Shown here in pieces: positions 51,316 through 59,208 of a stretch of 64,000 bases of DNA; the first letter of the stretch is position 1; the number at the start of each line of letters is the position of its first letter. Position numbers and translations under genes: made by a program. Source of the DNA: Streptantibioticus ferralitis (GTDB lineage: Bacteria; Actinomycetota; Actinomycetes; Streptomycetales; Streptomycetaceae); assembly GCF_029223525.1 (NCBI RefSeq), contig NZ_JARHTQ010000030.1:1-64000 (forward strand), read 5' to 3'. Under the pieces are notes generated by a model, which worked only from the letters and a program-made list of their open reading frames with translations, ran no database searches and was not told the origin of the DNA.

Positions 51316-52005
51316 CTATTGGGCGGGCGTGCCGAGGTCGGGGATCCGCCAGTCGACCGGCGGGTGGCTCTGAGCCGCTACCGCCTCGTTGATCTGGGTG
51401 AACGGGCGGCTGCCGAAGAACTTCTTGGCCGACAGCGGTGACGGATGCGCCCCCTGCACCACCATGTGCCGCTCGGTGTCGATCAGCGGCAGCTTCTTCT
51501 TCGCGTAGTTGCCCCACAGGACGAACACCGCGGGGTCGGGCCGCTCGGCGACGGCCCTGATCACGGCGTCGGTGAACTTCTCCCAGCCCTTGCCCTTGTG
51601 CGCGTTGGCCTCCCCCTCGCGGACCGTCAGCACCGCGTTGAGCAGCAGCACGCCCTGCCGCGCCCAGGGCATCAAGTACCCGTTGTCCGGCACCGGATGG
51701 CCGAGCTCCTCGTGCATCTCCTTGAAGATGTTCCGCAGCGACGGCGGGGTCTTCACCCCGGGCCGCACCGAGAAGCACATGCCGTGCGCCTGGCCCACGC
51801 CGTGGTACGGGTCCTGCCCCAGGATCAGCACCTTCACCCGGTCGTACGGGGTCGCGTCCAGAGCCGCGAAGACCTCGTCGCGGGGCGGGAACACATGGTG
51901 CTGGGCGCGCTCCTTCTCGACGTACTCGGTGAGCTCCTGGAAGTAGGGCTTGTCCAACTCCTCGCCGAGGACGGCCTGCCAGGACTCGGGCAGCATGCTG
52001 GGCAC
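51316..52005 (-). CDS. ung: Uracil-DNA glycosylase
   Basis: The 229-residue enzyme removes uracil from DNA. It has the water-activating loop VLILGQDPYHGVGQAHG (D65), LLLNAVLTVREGEANAHKG, VFVLWGNYAKKK and the minor-groove loop GAHPSPLSAKKFFG. All are family 1 motifs and the length is normal. The GTG at 52005 has GGAGG eight bases upstream; the ATG three codons later is an alternative. Confidence 0.95.
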   Translation of the reverse strand: MPSMLPESWQAVLGEELDKPYFQELTEYVEKERAQHHVFPPRDEVFAALDATPYDRVKVLILGQDPYHGVGQAHGMCFSVRPGVKTPPSLRNIFKEMHEELGHPVPDNGYLMPWARQGVLLLNAVLTVREGEANAHKGKGWEKFTDAVIRAVAERPDPAVFVLWGNYAKKKLPLIDTERHMVVQGAHPSPLSAKKFFGSRPFTQINEAVAAQSHPPVDWRIPDLGTPAQ

Positions 52006-52161
52006 GTCAAGAACCTCCGGTACGTGATCCGTTACTGACCACAGAACGTACCGGCCCCCACTGACAATCGGCCGTGCCGGGTAGCATCCGGGCCTGCCCG
52101 GCGCACGGTGAGGGGGCGGTGCCCGGCGCACCGCCCCCTCACCCGCCCGTGTGGTGGCCGC

Positions 52162-52920
52162 TCAGGCCACCCCGGCCTGCAGGAACAGACCACCGTCGAC
52201 CACCAGGGTCTGGCCGGTGATCCAGCTCGCCTGGTCGGACAGCAGGAACGCGGCGGCGCCCGCGACGTCCTCCGGCACACCGAGCCGCTTCAGCGGATAT
52301 CCGGCGGCCGCCTCCTCCTCACGTCCCTCGTAGAGGGTGGCGGCGAACTTCGTCTTGACGACGGCCGGGGCGATGGCGTTCACCCTTACGCCCGGCGCCA
52401 GTTCGGAGGCGAGTTGCAGCGTGAGGTTGATGAGCGCCGCCTTGCTCATGCCGTACGCCCCGATGAACGGCGACGGGGCGAGCCCGGCGACCGAGGCGAC
52501 GTTGACGATCGCGCCGCCGTTCTCCTTCTGCCAGGCCTTCCAGGTCTGCTGGGCGAAGCCGAGCGCGGAGATGACGTTGGTCTCGTAGACCTTGCGCGCC
52601 ACGGCCAGGTCGAGCTCGGCGATCGGCCCGAACACCGGGTTCGTACCAGCGTTGTTGGCGAGGAAGTCGACCCGGCCGAAGGCCTCCATGGTGCGCGCCA
52701 CGGCTTCCGCCTGGTGGGCCTCGTCATGGGCCTTGCCCGCGACGCCGATCGCCCGGTCGGCGCCGAGCCGCTCGACGGCCTCCTTGAGCGCGTCCTCGTT
52801 GCGTCCGGTGACGCACACCCGGTCGCCGCGGGCGACCAACGCCTCCGCGATGCCGTAGCCGATGCCGCGGCTGGCACCGGTGACGATCGCGACGCGGCCG
52901 CTGTCTGGCTGAGTGGTCAT
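52162..52920 (-). CDS. SDR-family oxidoreductase
   Basis: The 252-residue protein has VAIVTGASRGIGYGIA, NNAGTNPVFG, VASVAGLAPSPFIGAYGMSKAAL (catalytic Ser, Tyr and Lys) and the terminal WITGQTLVVDGGLF. CVTGRNEDAL favours NADPH. It follows a 3-oxoacyl-ACP reductase-like SDR by 56 bp on the same strand, so the two are probably co-transcribed and may act in one fatty-acid or CoA-ester pathway. Confidence 0.9.
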   Translation of the reverse strand: MTTQPDSGRVAIVTGASRGIGYGIAEALVARGDRVCVTGRNEDALKEAVERLGADRAIGVAGKAHDEAHQAEAVARTMEAFGRVDFLANNAGTNPVFGPIAELDLAVARKVYETNVISALGFAQQTWKAWQKENGGAIVNVASVAGLAPSPFIGAYGMSKAALINLTLQLASELAPGVRVNAIAPAVVKTKFAATLYEGREEEAAAGYPLKRLGVPEDVAGAAAFLLSDQASWITGQTLVVDGGLFLQAGVA

Positions 52921-52976
52921 GTGCTGCGTGCCTTTCCTTCGCCTGGTCTGTCTGCGCTACGCCGTTTCCGCTGACG

Positions 52977-53756
52977 TCAGTCGAGCGGACCGCCGGCGAC
53001 GTACAGCACCTGGCCGGAGACGAATCCGGCCTGGTCGCTGGTGAAGAACGCGACGGCGTTGGCGATGTCGTCGGGGTGGCCGACCCGCTGGACGGGGATC
53101 TGGCTCGCGGCGGCCTTCTGGAAGTCCTCGAAGTCCATGCCCACGCGGGCGGCGGTGGCGGCCGTCATGTCGGTGACGATGAAGCCGGGCGCGACGGCGT
53201 TGGCGGTCACCCCGAACTTGCCGAGCTCGATCGCCAGGGTCTTGGTGAAGCCCTGCAGACCCGCCTTGGCCGTCGAGTAGTTGGCCTGACCGCGGTTGCC
53301 CAGCGCCGAGCTGGAGGAGAGGTTGACGACCCGCCCGAACTTGGCGTCCACCATGTGCTTCTGCACGGCGCGGGTCATCAGGAACGCGCCGCGCAGATGC
53401 ACGTTCATCACGGTGTCCCAGTCCGTGGCGCTCATCTTGAACAGCAGGTTGTCGCGGAGCACACCGGCGTTGTTGACCAGGATCGTGGGCGCGCCGAGTT
53501 CTTCGGCGACCCGGGCGACGGCCGCCTCCACCTGCGCCTCGTCCGAGACGTCCGCGCCGACGGCGATCGCCTTGCCACCCGCCGCGGTGATCATCTCGAC
53601 GGTGCCCTTGCAGGCCGCCTCGTCGAGGTCGAGCACGGCGACCGTACGGCCCTCGGCGGCCAGCCGGACCGCGGTGGCCGCACCGATGCCGCGAGCGGCC
53701 CCGGTGACGATCGCACAGCGTTGCCCGGCGGACAGGGGCTGCTCGGTGGTGGACAT
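52977..53756 (-). CDS. 3-oxoacyl-ACP reductase-like SDR
   Basis: The 259-residue SDR shows CAIVTGAARGIGAATAV, ILVNNAGVLRDNLLFKM (the FabG-type loop), NLSSSSALGNRGQANYSTAKAGLQ and FVSGQVLYVAGG. The NNAGVLRD and SALGNRGQANY wording is typical of FabG-like reductases of acyl-ACP or acyl-CoA. The ATG at 53756 was chosen over 53789. It heads a two-gene run with the SDR downstream. Confidence 0.88.
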   Translation of the reverse strand: MSTTEQPLSAGQRCAIVTGAARGIGAATAVRLAAEGRTVAVLDLDEAACKGTVEMITAAGGKAIAVGADVSDEAQVEAAVARVAEELGAPTILVNNAGVLRDNLLFKMSATDWDTVMNVHLRGAFLMTRAVQKHMVDAKFGRVVNLSSSSALGNRGQANYSTAKAGLQGFTKTLAIELGKFGVTANAVAPGFIVTDMTAATAARVGMDFEDFQKAAASQIPVQRVGHPDDIANAVAFFTSDQAGFVSGQVLYVAGGPLD

Positions 53757-54033
53757 CTGCTCTCCTCGCCCTAAGGTGCGGTGCCACATATGAGCGACCG
53801 CTTAGTACGTCCGGTGCACGAAACCGTAGGAGTGCAGTGACCCAGTGTCAACGGCGCGACGCCAGATGTGGCTCATGGCACGGATCGCCTGCGGCGCGCG
53901 GAGGCGGACGGCTGAGCGCGGTGACGGCCCGACGGCCGGCACCGGTCCACGACCTCGGGCCAGGCGTTTCCGGACGCCACGCCGTCACCGGCCCGGACGA
54001 GCCCGGAGGCCCGGCCGGGCCGGTGCGGACGGC
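53757..54033. other. Spacer between the SDR pair and the DUF3037 gene
   Basis: It holds the SDR-pair promoter, with TATGAGCGACCGCTTAGTACG near 53788 as a possible TetR-type half-site region. I see no gene. Confidence 0.3.
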
Positions 54034-54417
54034 TCAGCGGACCAGCAGGTCCAGCAGCCGGTCGGCGTCGGCGGCCGGGTCGGAGGTCAGGCCGGTGTGG
54101 ATGGGTCCCGGCTGGACGACCGTGCTGCGGGGCGCCGTCAGCCAGCGGAACCGGCGGCCCGGGTCGTCGCCCGCCGCCTGACCGGCCCGCTCCCCGCCCT
54201 CGCAGACGCACTCGACGGCACGCAGCGCGGCCCGTACCGCGACCACGTCGGCGTTCGGGTCCAGACAGCGCAGCCGCTCCTCGTCCAGGTGGATCCGGGC
54301 GGCGATGAAGGAACGCGCCCGGCAGTAGAGGAGGACACCGGCGTTGATCTGCTCACCGCGCTCGACCCGCGGGACGACGCGGACCACCGCGTACTCGAAC
54401 ACATCGCGGGCGGTCAT
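54034..54417 (-). CDS. DUF3037-domain protein
   Basis: The 127-residue protein matches DUF3037: FEYAVVRVVPRVERGEQINAGVLLYCRARSFIAARI, DEERLRCLDPNADVVAVRAAL and a closing RFRWLTAPRSTVVQPGPIHTGL. Its ATG overlaps the stop of the HipA-like kinase gene by four bases, a pairing that recurs in actinomycetes and proteobacteria. No activity is known; a regulatory or antitoxin-like role is conceivable only by analogy. Confidence 0.85.
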   Translation of the reverse strand: MTARDVFEYAVVRVVPRVERGEQINAGVLLYCRARSFIAARIHLDEERLRCLDPNADVVAVRAALRAVECVCEGGERAGQAAGDDPGRRFRWLTAPRSTVVQPGPIHTGLTSDPAADADRLLDLLVR

Positions 54418-55262
54418 CGGGGGCCCTCCTGCTGAGAACCGGCGGCCTTCCCCTCGACCCAGGTGCGCAGCCACTCCGGCGGCGCGTCGGCCTTCTTCGG
54501 CGGTGCCGACAGCAGGATCCGGTCCTGGATCGTGGCGGCCCGCCCGCTCAGTACCTCGGTGTAGGCGCGGCGCACCGCGTCGGGCGTGTCGAAGCCGGGC
54601 TCGTCCAGCAGCCACTCGTCCGGGATCAACGCGGTGACCTCGCGCAGCAGCGCGTCGGTGACCCGCGGCGCGAGCTCGGCGGCGGCCTCGGCCACCTCGG
54701 CGGCGGACACGAAACGGGCGAGCGCGTGGTCCGTGGCGTCGTACGGCCTGGCGGCCGAACTCTGCGCGCCGTTCCAGTTGTGGTGCCAGATCAGCGCGGC
54801 GCCGTGGTCGATCAGCCACAGCTTGCGGTGCCAGATCAGCATGTTGGGATTGCGCCAGGAGCGGTCGACGTTGTTGACCAGCGCGTCGAACCAGATGATG
54901 CGCCCGGCCTCGTCCGCGGCCACCTCGAAGGCGAGCGGGTCGAAGCCGACGGATCCGGGCAGGAAGTCCATGCCGAGGTTCAGCCCACCGCTGGCCTTGA
55001 GCAGGTCCTGGACCTCGGTGTCGGGTTCACCCAGCGCGATGACCGGGTCGAAGTCGAGCCGTACCAGCTCGGGCACCCGCAGCTCCAACCGTCGGGCGAG
55101 TTCGCCGCAGACGACCTCGGCGACCAGCGCCTTACGGCCCTGCGCCGCACCGATGAACTTCGCTACGTATGTACCCAGATCGTCCGCCTCGACGATCCCG
55201 GGCACCGATCCGCCCTCACGCAATGGCGTGACGTAGCGGATCGCGGTCACTTCAGGGAGCAT
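54414..55262 (-). CDS. HipA-like kinase-fold protein
   Basis: The 282-residue protein has a protein-kinase-like core of the HipA_2 group: YVAKFIGAAQGRKALVAEVVCGELAR (nucleotide-binding Lys and helix C), WFDALVNNVDRSWRNPNMLIW (catalytic loop N/D) and LWLIDHGAALIWHH (the DHG replacing DFG). It is shorter than HipA toxins and lacks the HipA N-terminal subdomain, and no HipB-like repressor is adjacent. Instead it is translationally coupled to DUF3037. It may phosphorylate a protein or small molecule. Confidence 0.8.
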   Translation of the reverse strand: MLPEVTAIRYVTPLREGGSVPGIVEADDLGTYVAKFIGAAQGRKALVAEVVCGELARRLELRVPELVRLDFDPVIALGEPDTEVQDLLKASGGLNLGMDFLPGSVGFDPLAFEVAADEAGRIIWFDALVNNVDRSWRNPNMLIWHRKLWLIDHGAALIWHHNWNGAQSSAARPYDATDHALARFVSAAEVAEAAAELAPRVTDALLREVTALIPDEWLLDEPGFDTPDAVRRAYTEVLSGRAATIQDRILLSAPPKKADAPPEWLRTWVEGKAAGSQQEGPR

Positions 55263-55556
55263 CCGCCCAGGTTACTGGGCAGGTGGGCGCGGGGCTCGCG
55301 GATATACGGGGCGCTCGGCGACGCCCACCTTGTCCAACTGGCGCACAGGGAGCGGGCGCGGGCGTGCCGAGGGCATCGTCGGCCAGGCCACGGACGCGGC
55401 GGTGGTGCGTCCGCCTGGCGGGACCGTCCGGGCGTTTGAACGCGAGTGGCTCGCGAGCCGTATGGGAAGGGGCGGCGCGACGGCGCGAGACTCGACCACA
55501 GATCGCGCGGGACTCGCCGGCACGCTTGACGACAACCTCACCGAAGGACGTGACCC
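55263..55556. other. Spacer before the Rieske gene
   Basis: This 294-bp divergent region must contain the HipA-like and Rieske promoters. No gene or clear operator was seen; GAGGCCCGG-type GC tracts dominate. Confidence 0.3.
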
Positions 55557-56069
55557 ATGGACGACCTGACTTCCGGCTCCCCGGTATCCACCTCCCGCCG
55601 CACCGTGGTCGCGGCAGCGGGAGCCGTCGGCCTCGCCGCCGCGCTGGCGGCGTGCAGTGGGTCCAACAGCAACTCGGCGGCCTCCGCGCCGTCCCAGGAC
55701 AGCAGCAGCCAGGCGTCCGGTTCGTCGCCCGAGAGCTCCTCGTCAGCACCGGCGGGCAACGGCGGCAGCGGCGGTGGCGGTGGCGCCGTGCTGGCGAAGA
55801 CCTCCGACATCCCGCAGGGCGGCGGCAAGGTGTTCCCGGACAAGCAGGTGGTGGTGACACAGCCGACGGCCGGTACGTTCAAGGCGTTCAGCACGATCTG
55901 CACCCACCAGGGCTGCCCGGTCAACCAGGTGCAGAACGGCACCATCAACTGCCCGTGCCACGGCAGCAAGTTCCACATCGCGGACGGCAGTGTGGCGAAC
56001 GGTCCGGCCACCCAGCCGCTGGCGCCCGCCAAGATCTCGGTCGAGGGCGGTTCAGTGAAGCTGGTCTGA
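55557..56069 (+). CDS. Rieske [2Fe-2S] lipoprotein
   Basis: The 170-residue protein has a twin-arginine-type signal (STSRRTVVAAAGAVGL) ending in a lipobox Cys33 (LAAALAAC), and then a Ser/Gly-rich spacer of about 45 residues. The Rieske cluster follows: C115-T-H117 in ICTHQGCPV and C132-P-C-H135 in CPCHGSKFH, with C120 and C134 as the stabilising disulfide. Such export-folded single Rieske domains act as extracytoplasmic electron carriers; the partner is unknown. Confidence 0.92.
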   Translation: MDDLTSGSPVSTSRRTVVAAAGAVGLAAALAACSGSNSNSAASAPSQDSSSQASGSSPESSSSAPAGNGGSGGGGGAVLAKTSDIPQGGGKVFPDKQVVVTQPTAGTFKAFSTICTHQGCPVNQVQNGTINCPCHGSKFHIADGSVANGPATQPLAPAKISVEGGSVKLV

Positions 56070-56696
56070 CCCCTGCCAGCTGGCCAGTACGGCTTCGGCC
56101 GTGGTGACCGTCGCGACCAGGTCCAGGGTGTGCCGGAGCACGGCGGCCGCGTAGTCGGCAGGCACCCCGGCCACGGCGTCGGCGGGCACCACGGCCGTGT
56201 ATCCGAGGTTGACGGCGTCGAACACGGCGTTCGGCACGGCGATGTTCAGCGACACGCCGGTGACGACGACCGTACGGACGCCGAGGTTGCGCAGCAGCGC
56301 GTCGAGGCCGGTCCCGGCCAGCGGCGACAGGCCGTGCAGTCGGCGGACGACGAGGTCCGAGGCGCCGACGGCGATCTCATCGGTGACCTCGGCGGCGGGC
56401 GTACCGGTGAGCTGCTGCACCGGAAGCCGTTCGGCGGTCCGGAACAGCCGGGCGTTGCGGCTCGCACCGCGGCCGTCCGGGCGCCGTTCGGCGATCGCGT
56501 GGACGACGGTCGCTCCGGCCGACCGGGCCGCCGCCACCAGGGCGGCGATGCGGGAGAGCGTCCCGTCGGCGCGCACCGCCACGGCGAGATGCGGCAGCGC
56601 GCTGCCGGGCCCGACGACACCGCGTTGGCACTCCACGGTGAGCAGCGCGGTATGAGCGGGTTCCAGCAGTCCGGCAAGGCATTCCCGCTCCGCCAT
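56052..56696 (-). CDS. Isochorismatase-like hydrolase lacking the catalytic cysteine
   Basis: The 214-residue protein has the superfamily fold: ALLTVECQRGVVGPGSAL (Asp replaced by Glu in the first triad position), IGVGASD-type SDLVVRRLHGLSPLAGTGLDALLRNLGV and RTVVVTGVSLNIAVPNAV. In cysteine hydrolases the last motif ends in Cys; here it is Ala. True isochorismatases also lack Cys, so the protein may hydrolyse a vinyl ether, or be inactive. The start at 56696 has GAGAGG upstream. It overlaps the convergent Rieske gene by 18 bp. Confidence 0.82.
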   Translation of the reverse strand: MAERECLAGLLEPAHTALLTVECQRGVVGPGSALPHLAVAVRADGTLSRIAALVAAARSAGATVVHAIAERRPDGRGASRNARLFRTAERLPVQQLTGTPAAEVTDEIAVGASDLVVRRLHGLSPLAGTGLDALLRNLGVRTVVVTGVSLNIAVPNAVFDAVNLGYTAVVPADAVAGVPADYAAAVLRHTLDLVATVTTAEAVLASWQGSDQLH

Positions 56697-56730
56697 GGCG
56701 TTCCTCTCGCCCCGGGGCACCCGTTAGCCT

Positions 56731-56745
56731 GACGCTACGTCAGAC
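56731..56745. promoter_or_regulatory. Inverted repeat in the isochorismatase/PPOX spacer
   Basis: CTGACGCTACGTCAG has 6- to 7-bp arms (CTGACG/CGTCAG) around a short centre and sits midway between the two divergent starts. A TGACGCTACGTCAG block also occurs at about 40660 before the DUF3592 gene end, so this may be a recurrent regulator-binding or terminator-like element. Confidence 0.5.
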
Positions 56746-56766
56746 GCCGGGGTGAGGGGAAGACCG

Positions 56767-57225
56767 ATGACCACCGCACAGCGGCACGGCCGCAGGATCA
56801 TGATGTCGCCGCAGGAGTTGGACGGATACCTCGGCGAGCGCCGCACCTGCCGGGTGGCAACGATCTCGGCGGACGGCGCGCCGCATGTGAGCGCGCTGTG
56901 GTTCGCCTGGGACGGCAGCTCCCTGTGGCTGTACTCGCTGGTGCGCAGCCGCCGTTGGGCCCAACTGGCCGCCGATCCGCGGGCCGCGGTGGTGGTGGAC
57001 GACGGCGAGGAGTACGGGGAGCTGCGCGGCGTCGAGTTGTCCGGCGCCGTCGAGTTCGTCGGCGAGGCACCGCGCACCGGCGAGCCGCGCCCGGAACTCG
57101 ACACGCCCGAGAGGCTGTTCACGGCGAAGTACTTCGGCCATGACCGCATGCCGCACGACGGCCGTCACGCGTGGCTGCGGCTGACCCCCGAGCGCGTCGT
57201 CTCCTGGGACTTCCGCAAGCTGTGA
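56767..57225 (+). CDS. PPOX-class flavin/F420 split-barrel protein
   Basis: The 152-residue protein has the split beta-barrel of pyridoxamine-phosphate-oxidase-like proteins: LGERRTCRVATISADGAPHVSALWFAWDGSSLWLYSLV, AADPRAAVVVDDG and ELSGAVEFVGEAP. In actinomycetes many of this class bind F420 rather than FMN. The ATG at 56767 follows GGGGAAG. It diverges from the isochorismatase-like gene across 70 bp that contain CTGACGCTACGTCAG, a 15-bp inverted repeat. Confidence 0.82.
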   Translation: MTTAQRHGRRIMMSPQELDGYLGERRTCRVATISADGAPHVSALWFAWDGSSLWLYSLVRSRRWAQLAADPRAAVVVDDGEEYGELRGVELSGAVEFVGEAPRTGEPRPELDTPERLFTAKYFGHDRMPHDGRHAWLRLTPERVVSWDFRKL

Positions 57226-57226
57226 G

Positions 57227-58135
57227 TCACTGGCGCGCCAGTCGCTCCCCGGCCTGGCGCAGCGCTTCGACCGCCGCCCTGATGGACGGCCGACGATCCG
57301 CGTCGGCGCGCCACGCCGCGTAGATGTGGCGGCGCATGGTGTGTCGTACGGGCACGACGCTGACGCCTTCCGGGACCGCGCCGCGACCGAGGCGCGGGGT
57401 GATCGCCACGCCCAGACCGGCGGCCACCAGGGCCAGTTGGGTGTGGTGCTCCTCCGCCGCGTGCGCGACGTGCGGCTCCAGCCCCTTCCCGCGGAGCGTG
57501 AACACCAGCCATTCATGGCAGAACTCGCCGGGTGGCCAGCCGATCCAGTCGTCGCCCGCGAATTCCTCCAGATCGCACCACTCCCGCCCGGCCAGCGGGT
57601 GATCACTGGGCACCGCGACATCGGCGACATCGTCCAGCAGCGCGGCCTTGGCCAGCCCGTCGGGCAGCGGAAGCGGCTTGTTGTACCAGTCGAGGACCAC
57701 GGCGAGGTCGATGTCGCCGCGCATCAGCCGGGGCACCGACTCGTCGGGCTCCATCTCCTCCAGATAGGGCCGCAGTTGCGGATGCTCATGCCGCAGCGCG
57801 GCCAGGACCTGCGGAAACAGTCCGCGGGCCGCGGTGGGGAAGGCACCGACGGCCAGCGCGCCGACCGGCGACCCGCGATGCGCCTCAAGGTCGGAGTGGG
57901 CGAGCTCGACCATGGCCAGGATGCGGTCCGCATGGCCGGACAGCAGCCGCCCGGCGTCGGTCAGCCGCACACCGCGGCCGTTCTTGGCGAGCAGTTGCTG
58001 TCCGGTCTCCCGCTCCAGCTTGCCCATCTGCTGGGAGATGGCGGACGTCGTGACACGCAGAACGTCCGCGGCGGCGCTGACCGAGCCATAGGCGTCGATG
58101 GCGTGCAGGATGCGAAGGCGCTCCAGACTCAACAT
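57227..58135 (-). CDS. LysR-family regulator of the divergent EamA transporter
   Basis: The 302-residue protein has the N-terminal LysR helix-turn-helix (LRILHAIDAYGSVSAAADVLRVTTSAISQQMGKLERETGQQ) and an effector domain (VGALAVGAFPTAARGLFP, GLGVAITPRLGRGAVP). It diverges from an EamA transporter gene only 62 bp away; the AT-richer spacer (CACAAAAACTCACTTGTCC) should hold overlapping promoters and its operator. This arrangement usually means regulation of the transporter. Confidence 0.92.
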   Translation of the reverse strand: MLSLERLRILHAIDAYGSVSAAADVLRVTTSAISQQMGKLERETGQQLLAKNGRGVRLTDAGRLLSGHADRILAMVELAHSDLEAHRGSPVGALAVGAFPTAARGLFPQVLAALRHEHPQLRPYLEEMEPDESVPRLMRGDIDLAVVLDWYNKPLPLPDGLAKAALLDDVADVAVPSDHPLAGREWCDLEEFAGDDWIGWPPGEFCHEWLVFTLRGKGLEPHVAHAAEEHHTQLALVAAGLGVAITPRLGRGAVPEGVSVVPVRHTMRRHIYAAWRADADRRPSIRAAVEALRQAGERLARQ

Positions 58136-58197
58136 GTAAGCAACACTACGCTGTGCAGCTCACAAAAACTCACTTGTCCTAAGAGATAGCTCCCGGC

Positions 58198-59172
58198 ATG
58201 CTGCTCACCATGAGCGCCCCCGCAGGTTCCGCTGCCACCCCCATCCCCTCTTCCGCCGCCCCCTCCGGGACGAGCGCCGTCGGGGCCGCGCCGCGCCGAC
58301 GGGCCCTTGACTGGCGAGTGCGCTTCCTGGCGCTGGCGCTCATCTGGGGTTTCAGCTTCCTTTTCATCAAGGTGGGGACGGAGGCCTTTGCTCCGCTTCA
58401 GGTCACCCTGGGCCGTATGGTCTTCGGCACGGCGGTGCTGGTCGCGGTGCTGGCCGTGAAGCGTGAGCGGTTGCCACGCGCCAGGCGGGTGTGGGGGCAC
58501 CTGGTGGTGGCCGCCTTCCTGCTCAACGCTCTGCCGTTCTCTCTGTTCGCGTATGCGGAGCTGACCATTCCGTCCACGCTGGCGGGGATCTGCAATGCCA
58601 CGACTCCGCTGTTCAGCATGCTGCTCTCGGTGGTCGCGCTCTCCGAGGACCGGCCGACGCGGCGCCGCTTCGCCGGGGTGGGACTGGGCTTCCTGGGTGT
58701 GCTGACGGTGCTCGGCGCATGGCAGGGCTTCTCCGGGCAGGACCCGCTGGGCACCGCGCTCGCACTGGTCGCCTCGATCAGCTACGCGGTCGGCTGGATC
58801 TACGTGCGGCGCACCCTCAGCAACACCGGTGAGTCCAGCCTCTCGCTGTCCGCCGGACAGTTGGCCCTCGGCACGCTCCAACTGGCCGTGGTGACCCCGC
58901 TGTTCACCTCGCTGCCCGCGGCGTTCCCGATCGCCTCCGTACTGTCGGTGGTGGCGCTCGGCGCGCTGGGCACCGGTCTGGCGTTCCTCGTGCAGTACGG
59001 GCTGGTGAAGGAGGCCGGGCCGACCATCGCGACCATGGTCACCTACCTGGTCCCGGTCGTCGCCACCACGGCCGGGGTCTTCCTGCTGGGCGAACACCTG
59101 AGCTGGAACGAGCCGGTCGGCGCGGTCATCATCATCCTGGGCGCGGCACTGACCCAGACCCGCTCACGCTGA
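58198..59172 (+). CDS. EamA-family (DMT) transporter
   Basis: The 324-residue protein has ten predicted helices in two EamA repeats: ALIWGFSFLFIKVGTEAFAPLQVTLGRMVFG in the first, and SISYAVGWIYVRRTLSNTGESSLSLSAGQ through FLLGEHLSWNEPVGAVIIILGAAL in the second. Members export amino acids or other small metabolites. A later ATG at 58210 is possible. It diverges from the LysR gene and probably answers to it. Confidence 0.9.
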   Translation: MLLTMSAPAGSAATPIPSSAAPSGTSAVGAAPRRRALDWRVRFLALALIWGFSFLFIKVGTEAFAPLQVTLGRMVFGTAVLVAVLAVKRERLPRARRVWGHLVVAAFLLNALPFSLFAYAELTIPSTLAGICNATTPLFSMLLSVVALSEDRPTRRRFAGVGLGFLGVLTVLGAWQGFSGQDPLGTALALVASISYAVGWIYVRRTLSNTGESSLSLSAGQLALGTLQLAVVTPLFTSLPAAFPIASVLSVVALGALGTGLAFLVQYGLVKEAGPTIATMVTYLVPVVATTAGVFLLGEHLSWNEPVGAVIIILGAALTQTRSR

Positions 59173-59208
59173 CCCCTCGGTCGCGGTAACGGGTGGGCGC
59201 ATCGCGGC

